Of a stretch of DNA of 64,000 nucleotides, positions 1 to 11,441 are shown piece by piece. Within the stretch, counting starts at the first letter, position 1. Every line of letters starts with the position of its first letter. This DNA comes from Anodontia alba (Eukaryota; Mollusca; Bivalvia; Lucinida; Lucinidae), in contig OZ024828.1 in NCBI GenBank assembly GCA_964016985.1, positions 72,785,264-72,849,263 of the forward strand, read 5' to 3'. The notes under the pieces were generated by a model, which saw only the letters and a program-made list of their open reading frames with translations, was not told the origin of the DNA and searched no databases. A program made the translations under genes and the position numbers.

Positions 1-112
1 AAAGAGGACATTAGGACACCCAATATAAAAAGCAAGACAATTGAACAGCTCTTGACAGTATTAAATGAAGCAAAGGCAGTAGCGAATTCTAGGCCATTAG
101 TTTCTGTCGGAA
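1..112 (+). pseudogene. BEL/Pao-type integrase C-terminal fragment
   Basis: Frame 1 from base 1 reads through a stretch containing EQLLTVLNEAKAVANSRPL. This resembles the segment of BEL/Pao and Gypsy integrases where an acidic helix precedes the NSRPL motif. The match is to a motif remembered from the family, not a search hit. The open frame runs on to base 327, but from about base 112 it is reading antisense through the 3' region of a different retroelement, so that fusion is an artefact. The piece is truncated by the window edge on the left and by the neighbouring insertion on the right. It lies on the strand opposite to the BEL/Pao protease-RT at 1470-2002, so the two are not one simple element. 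Confidence 0.5.
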
Positions 113-1290
113 AAAAGGTGAGGGAAAAGTCCAGGGAGTGCCAATATCATAAACCGCAGCCCTTCCCAGACACCAAGAGGAAGAGGAAGTCGATAAAACC
201 AAAGAAGCACAAATCGAACAAACGTACGAAAAGCACTAAGATTAGCTCCCTCTTCCCCAAGCGAGATAATCGCAGTGCTAAAATGACTGAAAAACACAAG
301 AATAAAATAACACAAGGTAAAACATAAAATAAATTGCCTCGAAGAATAAACCACAGAGCAACAAAGAGTAAGACTAACACTGGGACCATCGCTTTAGTAC
401 GGTCAGGAGAATACACTACCGGGGTGGGGGTAGGTATGGGGCATTAAAGCATTTTTACAGGTAGCCAACTTCACCCTGGGTCCCAATGCTACTCTAAATT
501 GCAGCTAGTAAAACAGAAAGCAAAATGGGCAGCTGTTAAAGGTGACATAAATGTTAGCATCACAACACAACTAGTAAAACAGAAAGAAGAAAGCAAAGTG
601 GGCAGCTATTGAAGACGGTGACCACAATGCAAGCATCACAACATATATAGAAAAAAAACAGTACAGAGAGTAAGAACAACACCAGGACCACCGCCATAGA
701 ACGGTCAATAGAATACACTACCGGGGATTGGGGGGATGTGGGGGGGGGGGGGTTAAAGCACTTTTACAGCTAGCCAACTTCATCCTGGGTCCCGAAGCTA
801 CTCTTAATACAGAAATACACAAAAAAATCGGTTCGCATAAAGGCTCTCAACTCAGTAAATGCATCAAAGTGAAAACATAAAAGTCATTTAATCAGTAAAA
901 TAAACAAAGACGAGTACTCATGGCTAACTCTACTGTATTCCAAAGTAAATGAAAACCAATAATTGAACACCGGTGGGCCAAGTCAAAGACATGTCGTCAA
1001 GCACCAACCCACTGATTAAAGTTTTACGATCAGGCCGTCATTGAGTTTGAGGCCCGAACCGCCGTCGTGCAATTAAAGAGTGAAGCATAGCCATCAACAA
1101 TGATTGGGTTGACAACTAGGCATGCAATCTGCCGCGTAATATCCAGGCTATAGCCAATTCTTTTATAATGGTTAATAAGTTTTCTAAATTGCTCCGAAAA
1201 GTTAGATTTTCCTACAATTTTTCTAAATCTGTACACTAAGTCACCGTAAAATTCTGGTTCCGATATATCTTGTTGCAGAAGTCTGACCCC
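108..1290 (-). mobile_element. Penelope-like retroelement, 3' region (copy A)
   Basis: On the minus strand this carries the same 3' sequence as the larger copy at 43210-46805. First comes the C-terminal tail of the RT protein (open from 1236 to 1030, starting MYRFRKIVGKSNFSEQFRKL). A long non-coding tail follows, ending at about 108 in the motif ggacttttctcttacc (here slightly diverged). Six other copies of that terminal segment occur in the window. Homology to the other copy runs colinearly except at 957-961, where copy A has an empty site and the other copy holds a mariner. No RT core is present, so this is 5' truncated. The Penelope-like assignment is tentative and rests on the RT seen in the longer copies. 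Confidence 0.6.
355..815. repeat. Internal tandem duplication in copy A
   Basis: A block beginning with an acaaagagtaagactaacac-like string, and containing a G-rich tract and the motif gccaacttca, occurs at 355-505 and again, diverged, at 655-815. The other copy at 43.4-43.6 kb has this block only once, so the duplication is private to this copy. Confidence 0.6.
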
Positions 1291-1469
1291 TGCTTAATTC
1301 TTGTCACTTAACCCGAAAATTGGAATGCCAGACACCGATATAAATGACGATGACGACTACATTTCAAACAAGATTTTGTAGAAAAGTTGCTAGACACCTG
1401 AAAGAAATGACATAAACTACTTGATAAATTTTGTAAGGTATGGAGGAACGATTACCGTCTAAGCCTACA

Positions 1470-2002
1470 AGAGAGAAAACAGATAAATCTAGGACATTCC
1501 TAGAATCTTTTGTCAGTCGTTCTTGTAAGAATGCTTTCTGAATATCAGCAACTAGCGCGATTCAGTTTGAACGGAAGCGAAGTAAGATCCCAGTTAGGTC
1601 CAGTAGCATGACGGGTCCCCTATACAAACATTCATTGAGACTCTTGTGTTCTTTCTTTCCTTTCGTTAAAGTGTCTTGTATGCCTATTGTTTCTTAGTGC
1701 CCAACGCCATCTAAATCTGGTTTAACAGGCAAAGACTTGTCCAAACTTGTAAATAAACTGATTTCTCCTTGAATCTCTGATCCACACTTTATTGCTAGCA
1801 TGTTTTGTTCTACTGCTTCTGTTTTTTCAGCGGAACCCTGTGTTCGCCCAGGCAGTATCAATCCGAGCTTTGATCCAAGCATATACAGTGTTTGCTGAAT
1901 TTCTACCTTTCGTGCCAAAATAAGATAAAGATAGTAGTCTCTGTCCCGTTCCAGAATAATTTTATATCGTATTCTGTTTGATTTCAAATGACATAGCAAC
2001 AT
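1470..2002 (-). pseudogene. Decayed BEL/Pao retrotransposon: protease end and start of RT
   Basis: Read on the minus strand, one continuous frame runs from 2002 to about 1470 with two in-frame stops. The first part (RDYYLYLILARKVEIQ, then LGSKLGLILPGRT, then SLFTSLDKSLPVKPDL) follows the order of the BEL/Pao aspartic-protease C-terminal region. A TAA at about 1694 interrupts it. The same frame continues with ETIGIQDTLTK, CLYRGPVMLLDLTGILLRFR, a second stop, and ALVADIQKAFLQ, which is the first conserved aspartate block of BEL/Pao RT. Beyond that the frame is lost and no YxDD motif is visible. No LTRs were found. The family call comes from motif order recalled from BEL/Pao elements. It is non-functional as it stands. 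Confidence 0.65.
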
Positions 2003-2039
2003 TTTTATAATGTTTTTAGCCTCTGAGGTACTTTATATG

Positions 2040-2200
2040 TAAAAAACGGTAAGAGAAAAGTCCAGGGAGTGCCACAATCACAAACGCAGCCCTTCCCAGA
2101 GGAAGAGAAAACCGACAAATCCAAACAAGCACAAATCGAACAAACGTACGAAAAGCACTTAGATTAGCTCTCTATTCCCCAAGCGAGGTAATCGCAATAC
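2040..2200 (-). repeat. Truncated 3' end of the Penelope-like element
   Basis: Starts with the terminal motif ggtaagagaaaagtccaggg (plus-strand reading) and continues through the shared tail to a ccccaagcgaggtaatcgca-like string, with a small deletion. It is a 5'-truncated copy of the tail also present at 108-330, 11247-11347, 43213-43420, 45865-46013 and, inverted, 48780-49090. Confidence 0.7.
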
Positions 2201-2206
2201 TAAATC

Positions 2207-2492
2207 TGATCCCGGGTTCACCAAACAATGTGGCGGAGATTGTATTTAAAAATAAGTATATAGATTTAATATTCACAAAATAGCCACATTGATCAACAGT
2301 TACAATTAGATATTTATTTTCCTGAGTCTGAATTAGTACTGATAAAGCAGATGTAATATTTTTATCTGAATTAATGTACGAGCACTTTCCTTCTTTCTCT
2401 TTGCAGACTTCTTTCCTGATCAGTCTCTTTGCTGTCTTCAAACTATGAAAATGTTTCTGAGTCTTTACTTTTGACTGTTGTTGTGACGTCAT
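2207..2492 (-). CDS. Small hypothetical ORF (doubtful)
   Basis: About 95 codons from an ATG at 2492, lysine-rich at the start and hydrophobic in the middle, running on into the neighbouring retroelement tail. I recognise no domain. The start codon overlaps a TGACGTCA octamer (a CRE/ATF-type palindrome) at about 2484-2491, which may be chance. It could be a chance ORF in AT-rich DNA. Confidence 0.12.
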
Positions 2493-2499
2493 CTCCGTA

Positions 2500-2883
2500 G
2501 TTATGACTTTGCCGTTTAATGACGTTATGTTAGTAATTGCTTATTGAGCCTAATGTTACTTAAATAGACGTAATGTTTAAGACATAAATATAATTAATCA
2601 ATAAATAATAAATGGAATGAAACATAGTGTAGCAATATACATGTATAATAAAGAAAAAAGAACCTTAATAAACAAAACTCACCAATCACGGAATGTCCGT
2701 AAGAAGCTGTATACTCTGACAATAAAACATGCAATATTTCTTACTTTCTTATTTTCATTGATAGACATTTCTTATTTCTGTGCAGTATAATTGTGCTAAC
2801 AATGCTTTTTCAATATTTTCCAAGACAGCATGGAAAAAAAGCCTGCATTAGCCATTTACAATAAAACAGACTTACACAATAAA
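2500..2883. other. No gene seen
   Basis: AT-rich DNA. No convincing ORF, RNA gene or repeat recognised. Confidence 0.5.
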
Positions 2884-3000
2884 ACGTCAAAAAGATTGCC
2901 TTTGGAAACAAAGAACGCACTACAGATTGGAAAATGGGAGTCTCGGTTTTATTGAGACTCTTCATAAGCAGTAATGAAGTTTGCAACACTGCTTACGCTT
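2884..3000 (-). repeat. Short hairpin element with GAGACTC stem
   Basis: On the minus strand it contains gagtctcaataaaaccgaga, whose GAGTCTC/GAGACTC-type arms form a 7-bp stem around a loop containing AATAAA. A conserved ttctttgtttccaaaggcaa block follows. The same unit occurs at 9006-9090, 48920-49047 and 53872-53957, and a short piece lies near 53650. The copy at 48.9 kb interrupts another element, so the unit is mobile or was mobilised. Confidence 0.65.
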
Positions 3001-4274
3001 AAGACAGTCGTATTAGAGAAATCGGATACAAATTTCCGGAAAGTTCGCCTCTATTTGGCAAACATGTCAAATTTTAGCCATAGAATTTACCTGAAAATTT
3101 GTTTTTCATTTAAATGCAAAATTATAGTAGTTTAATAGCTTCAAACACCCAAGAGAATTTCGCAAAAGTCATATTTGCTTTACAAGCAAATATTTCATCA
3201 AAGTCATTTCGATATATTTTCACGTTGAAAATAGAGGATGTATGTAGCATTTTCCTTCTACCTAAAAATTGTTCTAGATAGACAAATAATGTAGATAATA
3301 AATTACTTGAGAAAGGAAGGTGAAGTTACTTAGGCATCAAACGAACCATTCAAAAGAGAAAAAATAAATGGATGCACTTGAAGATCTTGAGTTAAGCAAC
3401 AACTTTACGTGCATTTGCTGTCAGTAGATTTCAACGACAACATCTTGACTCAGAGACCAACAACCAAGGTAATGACTCAGATACCAACAGCACAGGAAGT
3501 AATTTAAGATAATTTTATATGTGTATGCATTTTATGATATTAAATATACAATTTCTAACCAGAATTGGACCGATATAACCCTATCAAAATGAAAATTTAA
3601 ACAGCAATACCCCAAATGAACCAGATATGGCCCACTTCTAACTATATTTGAAATGAGTGTGCCTTTTATTAGCAAAAAGATAATAAAAGGGAATGTTTTG
3701 TCAAAGATAAAACAAGCTGTTGGAAGGCAATGTATAAATTAATGACAAATTGCCTCTTATAGTATTCACCGGCTACTGCATACGAATATGGGTTTAACAT
3801 ATTCTTCGTAAATGACCACGTTTAGAAATTTTGAGCGAGCGACCAAATCAAACGAGATTTTCTTAATACGAGTTGAAATAATAACCTATAATTTTCATTA
3901 CAGTCTGCTGAAATATCTATTTTTTTCTGTAGATTTCAAACATTTTCTGCTAAATAACTATGTAGAATTTTGTAAAAACTTAAAAAATGTAAACTGCTCT
4001 AACGACCTTAAAATTATGAACTTTTCATCACTATGAATCTGTATGATTTTCTATTTTTTCCCTCTCTGGTAAACTCAAACAAGCCATTAAGGATAAAAAC
4101 AAAATTAAATAAAATAAATGAAAATATAACACAACATAAATTCCTGTCTGTAAAGTCTTAAACTGAATGTTTTTACGTAGACCCTTTACAAAATTATAGT
4201 GCAAAAGCCTTGTCAATGAGAAAAAAAATCTTGTTTTTCCCATACACATGCACGTGTAATAGAGTTTGAACGTT
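3001..4274. other. AT-rich stretch without gene
   Basis: Only short chance ORFs, for example 74 codons at 3812-4036 with no recognisable motif. No tandem repeat or palindrome stands out. Confidence 0.5.
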
Positions 4275-4363
4275 CAGAATATCAGATTTTTTTATCAGAA
4301 AATTTTCGGGTTTATTTAGTTGTAAAATTTTCAATATATTTGAATAGGCGTGTTTTCGTAATG
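4275..4363 (+). repeat. Palindromic MITE family A, right end only
   Basis: Matches the last 90 bp of the full copies, from an aatatcagattttttta-like string to the terminal motif taggcgtgttttcgtaatg. The left half and the central hairpin are absent. Confidence 0.75.
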
Positions 4364-4599
4364 ATTGCGTCCTGTCTGTTTTCGTCCTTCTGCTATTATT
4401 TCTGTGCCTCGAAAACGCTGTTCTTCGCGATTTTGGTCTTTCCTGCCGTGGAAACATGTAACTTTATTTACATGTTTATTATTTTTTATTTATTTATTCA
4501 AGTATAATAAATAACAAATAATTTATTAGGTCAAAGTTTCTGTGTATTATGCGGCAATTTTCTCGACGTATTGTAGCTTTGATACATTCTATTAGCATT

Positions 4600-4910
4600 T
4601 AAGCTTTCTTGGCTAAATCAGCAGACGACAAATTGGTGATTTTTCTTATTTTGCCGAGAAAAAAAAAAGCAGGATATAATATTTAATGCAAATTGTCTCC
4701 AACCTTTCCCACTGTCTGGTAATTCAGCAGACGACAAATTATTGATTTTTTTTTATTTTCCCAGAAAGAAGGATTTTACATTTCGTGCAAATTTTCTCCA
4801 TGGGAGATAATTTGCTTTGAAGACAATTTCCATGAAATGTCAAATACTGTTTTCTGGGAAAAAAATTAAAAAAAAAATCACCAATTTGTCATCTGCTACA
4901 ATTTATACTC
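4600..4910. repeat. Palindromic repeat, GCAGACGACAAATT family
   Basis: Left arm: agcagacgacaaattattga, T-rich spacer, ttttcccagaaagaagga, acatttcgtgcaaa. The right arm is its inverted image, ending aatcaccaatttgtcatctg. The centre is near 4800. A partial extra left arm lies at 4615-4700. Related copies are at 25730-25975 and 34208-34610, with weaker pieces near 26450-26580 and 28050-28410. Confidence 0.6.
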
Positions 4911-5119
4911 AGAGTCCTAAGCGTTTATATACGCCGATTACTGTGCTCTCGACATCACTCGGAAAGACGTTTTTCAATTGGCATTCATTGCAATGGAAAT
5001 ATTTTGTTCTGATCGACCGTATCTTATAACAAGAGGACCATGATGGTCCTATATCGCTCACCTGAGCAAACAGCTTTGCATACTTACTGCTGAAGTTTCA
5101 GCCAAGTTCACTGCTCTAA

Positions 5120-5946
5120 GATTTTTGTATAAATTTTATAGCCCTGCTCCCCAGCGGCCATGTTTTTTTCAAGCATCATGCTGGTTTGAACTGAATCTTG
5201 AAAGAGGGTTACCAAAGGAACAATTCTGCCAAATTATATTGAAATCGGTCCAGTGGTTTCTAACAAAAAGATTTTTAAAATGTTTTATAGAGCAATATAT
5301 GGAAAATAAGCCCCACCCCCTAATGGCCATGTTTTTTGACGAATCATGACAGCTTGAACAAACTTGGTAGAGGGTCACCATAGGAACATCCCTGCCAAGT
5401 TATATCGAAATCGGTTCAGTGGTTTCTGACAAGAAGATTTTTAAAGTTTTCTACCTAGATATATAGGGAAAATAAGCCCCACCCCTAGCAGCCATGTTTT
5501 TGACGAATGATGATTGCTTGAACAATCTTGGTAGAAGGTCACCAAGTAAACATTCCTGCCAAGAAGTATTGAAATCAGTCAGGTGGTTTCTGACAAGAAG
5601 AATTTTAAAGTTTTCTATACAGATATATAGGGAAAATAAGCCCCGCCCCCTGGCGGCCATGTTTTTTTTATGCATCATGACAGCATGAACAATCTTGGTA
5701 GAGGTTCACCAAAGAAACATTCCTGCCAAGTGATATTGAAATCGGTCGAGTGGTTTCTGACAAGAAGATTTTTAAACTTTTCTATATAGATATATAGGAA
5801 AAAATAAGCCCCATCCCCTGGCGGACATGTTTTTTGACGAATCATGACAACTTGAACAATCCTGGTAGAGGGTAAACAAGGGAACAGTTCTGCTAAGTTA
5901 TAATGAAATCGGTCCAGTGTTTTCTGACAAGAAGATTTTTAAAGTT

Positions 5947-6006
<60 letters not shown>

Positions 6007-8130
6007 AAATATAGCCCCACCCCCTGGCAGCCACGTTTTCTATGAATCATGACGACTTGAACAATCTTGGTAGAGGGTTACAAAAGAAACATTCCTGCAA
6101 TGTTATACTGAAATCGGTCCAGTGGTTTTTGACAAGAAGATCATTAAAATTTTCTATATAGATATATAGGGAAAATAAGCCCCGCCCCCTAGCGGCCATG
6201 TTCTTTGACAAATCATGACGGCTTGAACAATCTTGGTAGAGGATCACCAAGGAAACATTTTTGCCAAGTTATATAGAAATCAGTACAGTGGTTTCTGACA
6301 AGAAGATTTTTAAAGTTTTCTATATAGATATATAGGGAAAATAAGCCCCGCACCCTGGCGGCCGTTGTTTTTGACGAATCCAAATGGCTTGAACAATCTT
6401 GATAGAGGATTATCAAAGGAACATTTCTGCAAAATTATATTGAAATCGGTACAGTGGTTTCTGACAAGAAGATTTTTTAAGTTTTCTAAATAGATATATA
6501 GGGAAAATAAGCCCCGCACCCTGGCGGCCATGTTTTTTGACGAATCCAAATGGCTTGAACAATCTTGGTAAAGGATCACCAAAGGAACATTTCTGCAAAA
6601 TTATATTGAAATTGGTCCAGTGGTTTCAGACAAGAAGATTTTTACAGTTTTCTATATAGATATATAGGGAAAATAAGCCCCGCCTCCTGGCGGCCATGTT
6701 TTTTTGACAAATCCAAATGGCTTGAACATTCTTGTTAGAGGATCACCAAATGAACATTTCTGCAAAATTATATTGAAATCGGTACAGTGGTTTCTGACAA
6801 GAAGATTTTTAAAGTTTTCTATATAGATATATAGGGAAAATAAGCCCCGCCCCCTGGCGGCCGTGCTTTTTTAAGAATCTAAATGGCTTGAACACTCTTG
6901 GTAGAGGATCTCCAAAAGTACACTTCTGCAAAATTATATTGAAATCGGTCCAGTGGTTTCAGACAAGAAGATTTTTAAAGTTTTCTATATAAATATATAG
7001 CGAAAATAAGCCCCGCCCCCTGGCGGCCATGTTTTTTGACAAATCCAAATGGCTTAAACATTCTTGGTAGAGGATCACCAAAGGAACATTTCTGCAAAAT
7101 TATATTGAAATCGGTCCAGTGGTTTCTGACAAGAAGATTTTTAAAGTTTTCTATATAGATATATAGGGAAATATGTACCGCCCCCTGGCGGCCGTGTTTT
7201 TTTTGACAAATCCAAATAGCTTGAACATTCTTGGTAGAGGATCACCAAAGGAACATTTCTGCAAAATTATATTGAAATCGGTCCAGTGGTTTCTGATAAG
7301 AAGATTTCTAAATTTTTCTATATAGATATAACGGGAAAATATGCCCCGCCCCCTGGCGGCCGTGTTTTTTGACAAATCCAAATGGCTTGAACAATCTTAG
7401 TAAAGGAGCATCAAAGGAACATTTGCCGCAAAATTATATTGAAATCGGTCCAGTGGTTTCTGACAAGAAGATTTTTAAAGTTTTCTATATGGGGAAAATA
7501 AACCCCGCCCCCTGGCGGCCGTTGTTTTTTGACAAATCCAAATGGCTTGAACAATCTTGGTAGAGGATCACCAAAGGAACATTTCTGCAAAATTATATTG
7601 TAATCGGTCCAGTGGTTTCAGATAAGAAGATTTTTAAAGTTTTCTATATAGATATATAGCGGAATTAAGCCCCGCCCCCTGGCGGCCATGTTTTTTGACG
7701 AATCCAAATGGCTTGAATAATCTTGGTAGAGGATCACCAAAGGAACATTTCTGCAAAATTATATTGAAATCGGTCCAGTGGTTTCTGACAAGAAGATTTT
7801 TAAAGTTTTCTATATAGATATATAGGGAAAATAAGCCCCGCCCCCTGGCGGCCGTGTTTTTTGACGAATCTAAACGGCTTGAACAATCTTGGTAGAGCAT
7901 CACCAAAGGAACATTTCTGCAAAATTATATTGAAATCGGTCCAGTGGTTTCTGACAAGAAGATTTTTTTAAGTTTTTAGTTAAAAAATCTATTTTTAGCT
8001 CCTGTGACCCAGATATGCAATGGACCGGAACCATTTGAACAATTTTGAAAGAGGACCAACCAAGAATCATTCCTATGAAGTTTGGTCAAAATTTAATCAG
8101 TGGTTTAGGAGGAGATGTTGTTTAAAGATT
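5120..8130 (+). repeat. Tandem array, unit about 165 bp, about 18 copies
   Basis: The string ggcttgaacaatcttggtag or a close variant recurs at intervals of 158-168 bp from about 5180 to 7890, and a diverged last unit lies at about 8030. Each unit also contains an aaatcggtccagtggtttct string, a gacaagaagatttttaaag string, a tatatagatatataggg string and a gccccgccccctggcggcc string. Units from 6.4 kb onward are more alike (gacgaatccaaatggc variant) than the first six (gacgaatcatga variant), which suggests local expansion of one subtype. Confidence 0.9.
5950..6003. repeat. (TA)n microsatellite inside one unit
   Basis: The short tatatagatatata string found in every unit has expanded to about 54 bp of pure TA in this single unit, making that unit longer than its neighbours. 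Confidence 0.95.
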
Positions 8131-8204
8131 GTGGACGGACGAACAAACGGACGACGACAACGACGCCGACGACGACGACGACGGACGGTCAGTGATCACA
8201 ATAC

Positions 8205-8232
8205 CTCACCTTGAGCCTTCAGCTCAGGTGAG
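8205..8232 (+). other. Terminal hairpin of the tandem-core element
   Basis: CTCACCTTGAGC, loop CTTCA, then GCTCAGGTGAG: a near-perfect 11-12 bp stem with one bulged T, followed by CTAAAAAA. The related element at 9091 has the mirror version (ctcacctgagc, cgaag, gctcact). This is the kind of 3' structure expected of rolling-circle elements, though no transposase supports it. Confidence 0.7.
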
Positions 8233-8240
8233 CTAAAAAA

Positions 8241-8272
8241 TCATTTGTATTTGCTGTTTCTGTATTTTGTTG

Positions 8273-8304
<32 letters not shown>

Positions 8305-9005
8305 TTACCCTAGAATTAAATTGACTGCTAAAAGTTAGCCCAACCTATGCACTTTCTCTAGTAAAGTGATTAGTTTTAATTTTTATCTCAAGAAAATATT
8401 ATTTACTACTCTTTACTGAAGTTTCACGACCGTACCTCTGAAAATTTCAGAAAAATTTGAGCGAGAGGAACTTATTGAAAATCTGCCTTCAGTTTACCAA
8501 CCAATTTTTACATACTATTGCAGCCATTTTTACTCTGAAAAATGAAAATATTTTAACTCTTTTTAAACCAATGACAAGGACAAAATCTTTTGTGCATAGG
8601 TGGCTGCAGCAAAACTTTGCATTAAAGTATGTCAAAAATTGGCAAAGTTACTTCTGTGTAAAGTGACAGATAAACAAAACTACTTTGTGCAAGATACTTT
8701 GTGTTTGACTGCTTTTTACCTTTTCTGTAATGTCTAGCATTAAAAGCAGTATTTGTAATTTTCTTTTAAATTGTACAGTTCTTTTTCATATACGATATAA
8801 AATATGCAATTGTTCATGTTTCAATTATCTCTTCAAAATGACACTGTTGCTTACAAATTTATACTGAGTAAACTCTGCTTCCGCGACCCTTTGGGCAGTT
8901 TTTTTTTTATCCAACAGAAGGTGTGTCTGGTTATTTTATTTTATTGATACCATGTTTTATAGAAGTCCTGCAATTAAAGCAAATAGTTTAGACCCTGATC
9001 AGAGG
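8241..9005. other. Unique AT-rich DNA
   Basis: A poly-T tract at about 8270-8300, then sequence with only short ORFs such as 69 codons at 8457-8666. Nothing recognised. Confidence 0.5.
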
Positions 9006-9090
9006 CCGCATATGAAGAGACTCAATTAAACCGAGTCTCCGATTTTCGTGATTTTGTGTTTTCTTTGTTTCCAAAGGCAATTTTTTTTTA
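9006..9090 (+). repeat. Short hairpin element with GAGACTC stem, truncated
   Basis: Contains gagactcaattaaaccgagt and tctttgtttccaaaggcaa. It runs directly into the T-tract that precedes the hairpin of the next element, so that element inserted at its T-rich 3' end or within it. Confidence 0.65.
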
Positions 9091-10099
9091 GCTCACCTGA
9101 GCCGAAGGCTCACTGGTGATCTTTAGTATAACCAGCCTCTATTATCGTCTGTCGTATATCGTCTGTAGTCTGTCGTCTGTCGTCTGTCAACATTTTCAAA
9201 CATCTTCTCCTCTGAACTACTGGGCCGATTGAAGTCAAATTTCATGTGGAGCATCCATGGGATGGGGGAACGAAAGTTTGTTCGCGGGGTCCAGGTTACA
9301 TGACCAAGATGGCCGCCATGCCCATAAAAGTAAAAAATCTTCAAAATTCTTCTCTGGAACCAGTAGGCCGAGTGTCATTAACCTTGGTATGTAGCATTGA
9401 GGACTCGAGCTTATCATACTTTTTTTTCAAATGATGACACTTAGATGACCTTGACCTATTTTAGGCCAAGGTCAAATTTGTTCGCATAGACTTTTGTATG
9501 GGAAAAAGTCAAAACCTTGTATTTTTTCAGAAACTATTGCAGCCTGTGGTCTGAAAATTGGTAGATGCAGTGAGCAAAATTAGTAAATAAAACTTTATGG
9601 GTATTCAAGGTCAAGGTTATTCCTTGACCTAGGCCCAATGTCATTCAGATATCAAAATTAAAACTTGTTTTTCTCAAAAATCACTGGACCTTTTGTAACC
9701 AAATTTCATACGAAAATTTTTAGGAAAAAGAAAATGAAAATTAATTAATATGAGTTTTGTCACATGATCAATATGGCCAACATGCTATATAAGGTAAAAT
9801 TCTTTAAAATATTCTTCTCTTGAACCAGTCGGCCGATTGTCATGAAACTTGGTATGTAGCATTGGGAACTCAAGCAAATCATAGTTTGTTCAAATAATGA
9901 TGCTTGGATGTTATCTACCTATTTTACGCCAAGGTCAACATTGTTCGCATAGACTTTTGTATGGAAAAAAAGTCTAAACCCTGTATTGTTTTAGAAACTG
10001 TTGCGGCCTGTGGTCTGAAAATTGGTAGAAGCAGTGCTCTAAATGAGTAAACGAAACTACATGAGTAATGAAGGTCAAGATCATTCAGATATGAAAATT

Positions 10100-10129
10100 A
10101 AAACTTGTTTTTCTTTTTCTTTTTTTTTT

Positions 10130-10171
<42 letters not shown>

Positions 10172-10206
10172 GTTTTGTTTTTATTTGGGTTTTTTTTTTT
10201 TTTTTC
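10100..10206. repeat. Poly-T tract
   Basis: About 90 bases of nearly pure T replace the middle of the second 467-bp unit. The 69-codon ORF across it is an artefact of low complexity. Confidence 0.9.
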
Positions 10207-11246
10207 CAGAAAATATAGGCCATTTGTAACCAAATTTCATATGAAAGCATAAAGTTTCCTTTCTTCTATTTATTTATTTATGAGCATATAGTCGCCGCTT
10301 TGTCCGTCCGTCTGACCCTCGGAAGTACGTCCGTCCGTCAGCCAGTCACACTTCTGTCCGGAGAATATCTCTAAAAGTATTGAAGGTAATTTTATGAAAC
10401 TTAATACACTGATAGAGGACCATGAAGGTAATTGCAGGATGCAAGAAGCATAACCCTGTCGCCAGTATTTACGCAGTTACTGTCCTTCTTAATTTTTGCA
10501 GTGAAAAGCTCGTCCGGAGCATATCTCTGAAAGTACAGTACGGAATAAAACGAAACCTGTAGAGAAAATGCAGAGTGCAAGAACCGTAATTCTATCGCAA
10601 GTAATTTCAGAATTATTAACCTTTAATTTTGCAATAGTAAGTTTGTCCGGAGCATATCTCTAAAAGTATTGAAGATAAATACATGAAAATTGATACAGTG
10701 ATAGAGGGCTATAGAGAAAATTTCAGAAGGCAAGAACCATAACCCTATCACCAGTATTTACGGAGTTACTTTCCTTCTTAATTTTTGCAATAAAAAGATT
10801 ATACGGAGCGTAACTCTGAAAGTATTGAAAGGAATTAAATGAAACTTGATACATTGATAGAAGACCATCAGAGGAAGTGCAGAGTGAAAACACCGTAACT
10901 CTATCACAAGTAATTACAGAGTTTTTTTTCCCTTTCTAAGTTTTGCAATAGTAAGCTTGTCCGGAGCATATCTCTAAAAGTATTGAAGGTAATTTTATGA
11001 AAATTTGATTTGACAGTATTTACGCAGTTACTTTCCTTTTTAATTTTTGCAGTGTACAGAGCATATCTCTGAAAGTATAATACGGAATAAAACAATACCT
11101 TCAGAGAAAACGCAGAGTGCAAGAACCGTAATTCTATCAAAAAAATTTCAGAGTTATTAACCTCTAATTTTTGTAATAGTAACTTTGTCCGGAGCATATC
11201 TCTACAAGTATTGAAGATAAATAATCACTTACTAGGGGAACAAAAA

Positions 11247-11347
11247 GGTAAGAGAAAAGTCCAGGGAGTGCCACAATCACAAACCGCAGCCTTTCCCAGA
11301 CCCCAAGAGGAAGAGGAAACTGACAAATCCAAACAAGCACAAACCGA
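11247..11347 (-). repeat. Truncated 3' end of the Penelope-like element
   Basis: Begins aaaaaggtaagagaaaagtc and stops after an aacaagcacaaaccga string. It sits inside a repeat whose two halves are recognisable on both sides. Confidence 0.75.
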
Positions 11348-11441
11348 AAAAACTGAGCTTCTTAGTTTTATGGTTTAAGAGTTACAGGCCTTGCAGGCAA
11401 AGGGCCTTATATTTTTTTATTAATATAATTATTCTTTGTTG

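Larger units (their letters stand above)
5031..8240 (+). mobile_element. Hairpin-ended element with tandem core (Helentron-like, non-autonomous)
   Basis: Begins with aggaccatgatggtcct, itself a palindrome, then tcgctcacctgag. It carries about 18 tandem units of about 165 bp, then a (GAC)n tract, and ends in a strong hairpin with CTCACC/GGTGAG arms followed by AAAAAA. A tandem core flanked by unique ends and a microsatellite is the layout described for bivalve pearl/CvA-type elements, later interpreted as non-autonomous Helentrons. That placement is inference, since no Rep or helicase is present. A partial copy with the same start lies at 18297-18700, and a related element in the opposite orientation spans 9091-13142. 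The ORFs of 60-90 codons inside are periodic shadows of the repeat unit. Confidence 0.6.

Noticed and set aside
52..327. 91-codon basic ORF (SIKPKKHKSNKRTKSTK) as a nuclear protein
   Set aside because: From about codon 20 it reads antisense through a non-coding retroelement tail, found with other frames in six further copies.
5120..8130. CRISPR-like array
   Set aside because: Units are about 165 bp of contiguous tandem repeat without unique spacers; the context is eukaryotic.
9123..9344. ORFs of 60-75 codons in the tandem-core elements
   Set aside because: They repeat with the unit and carry no motif.
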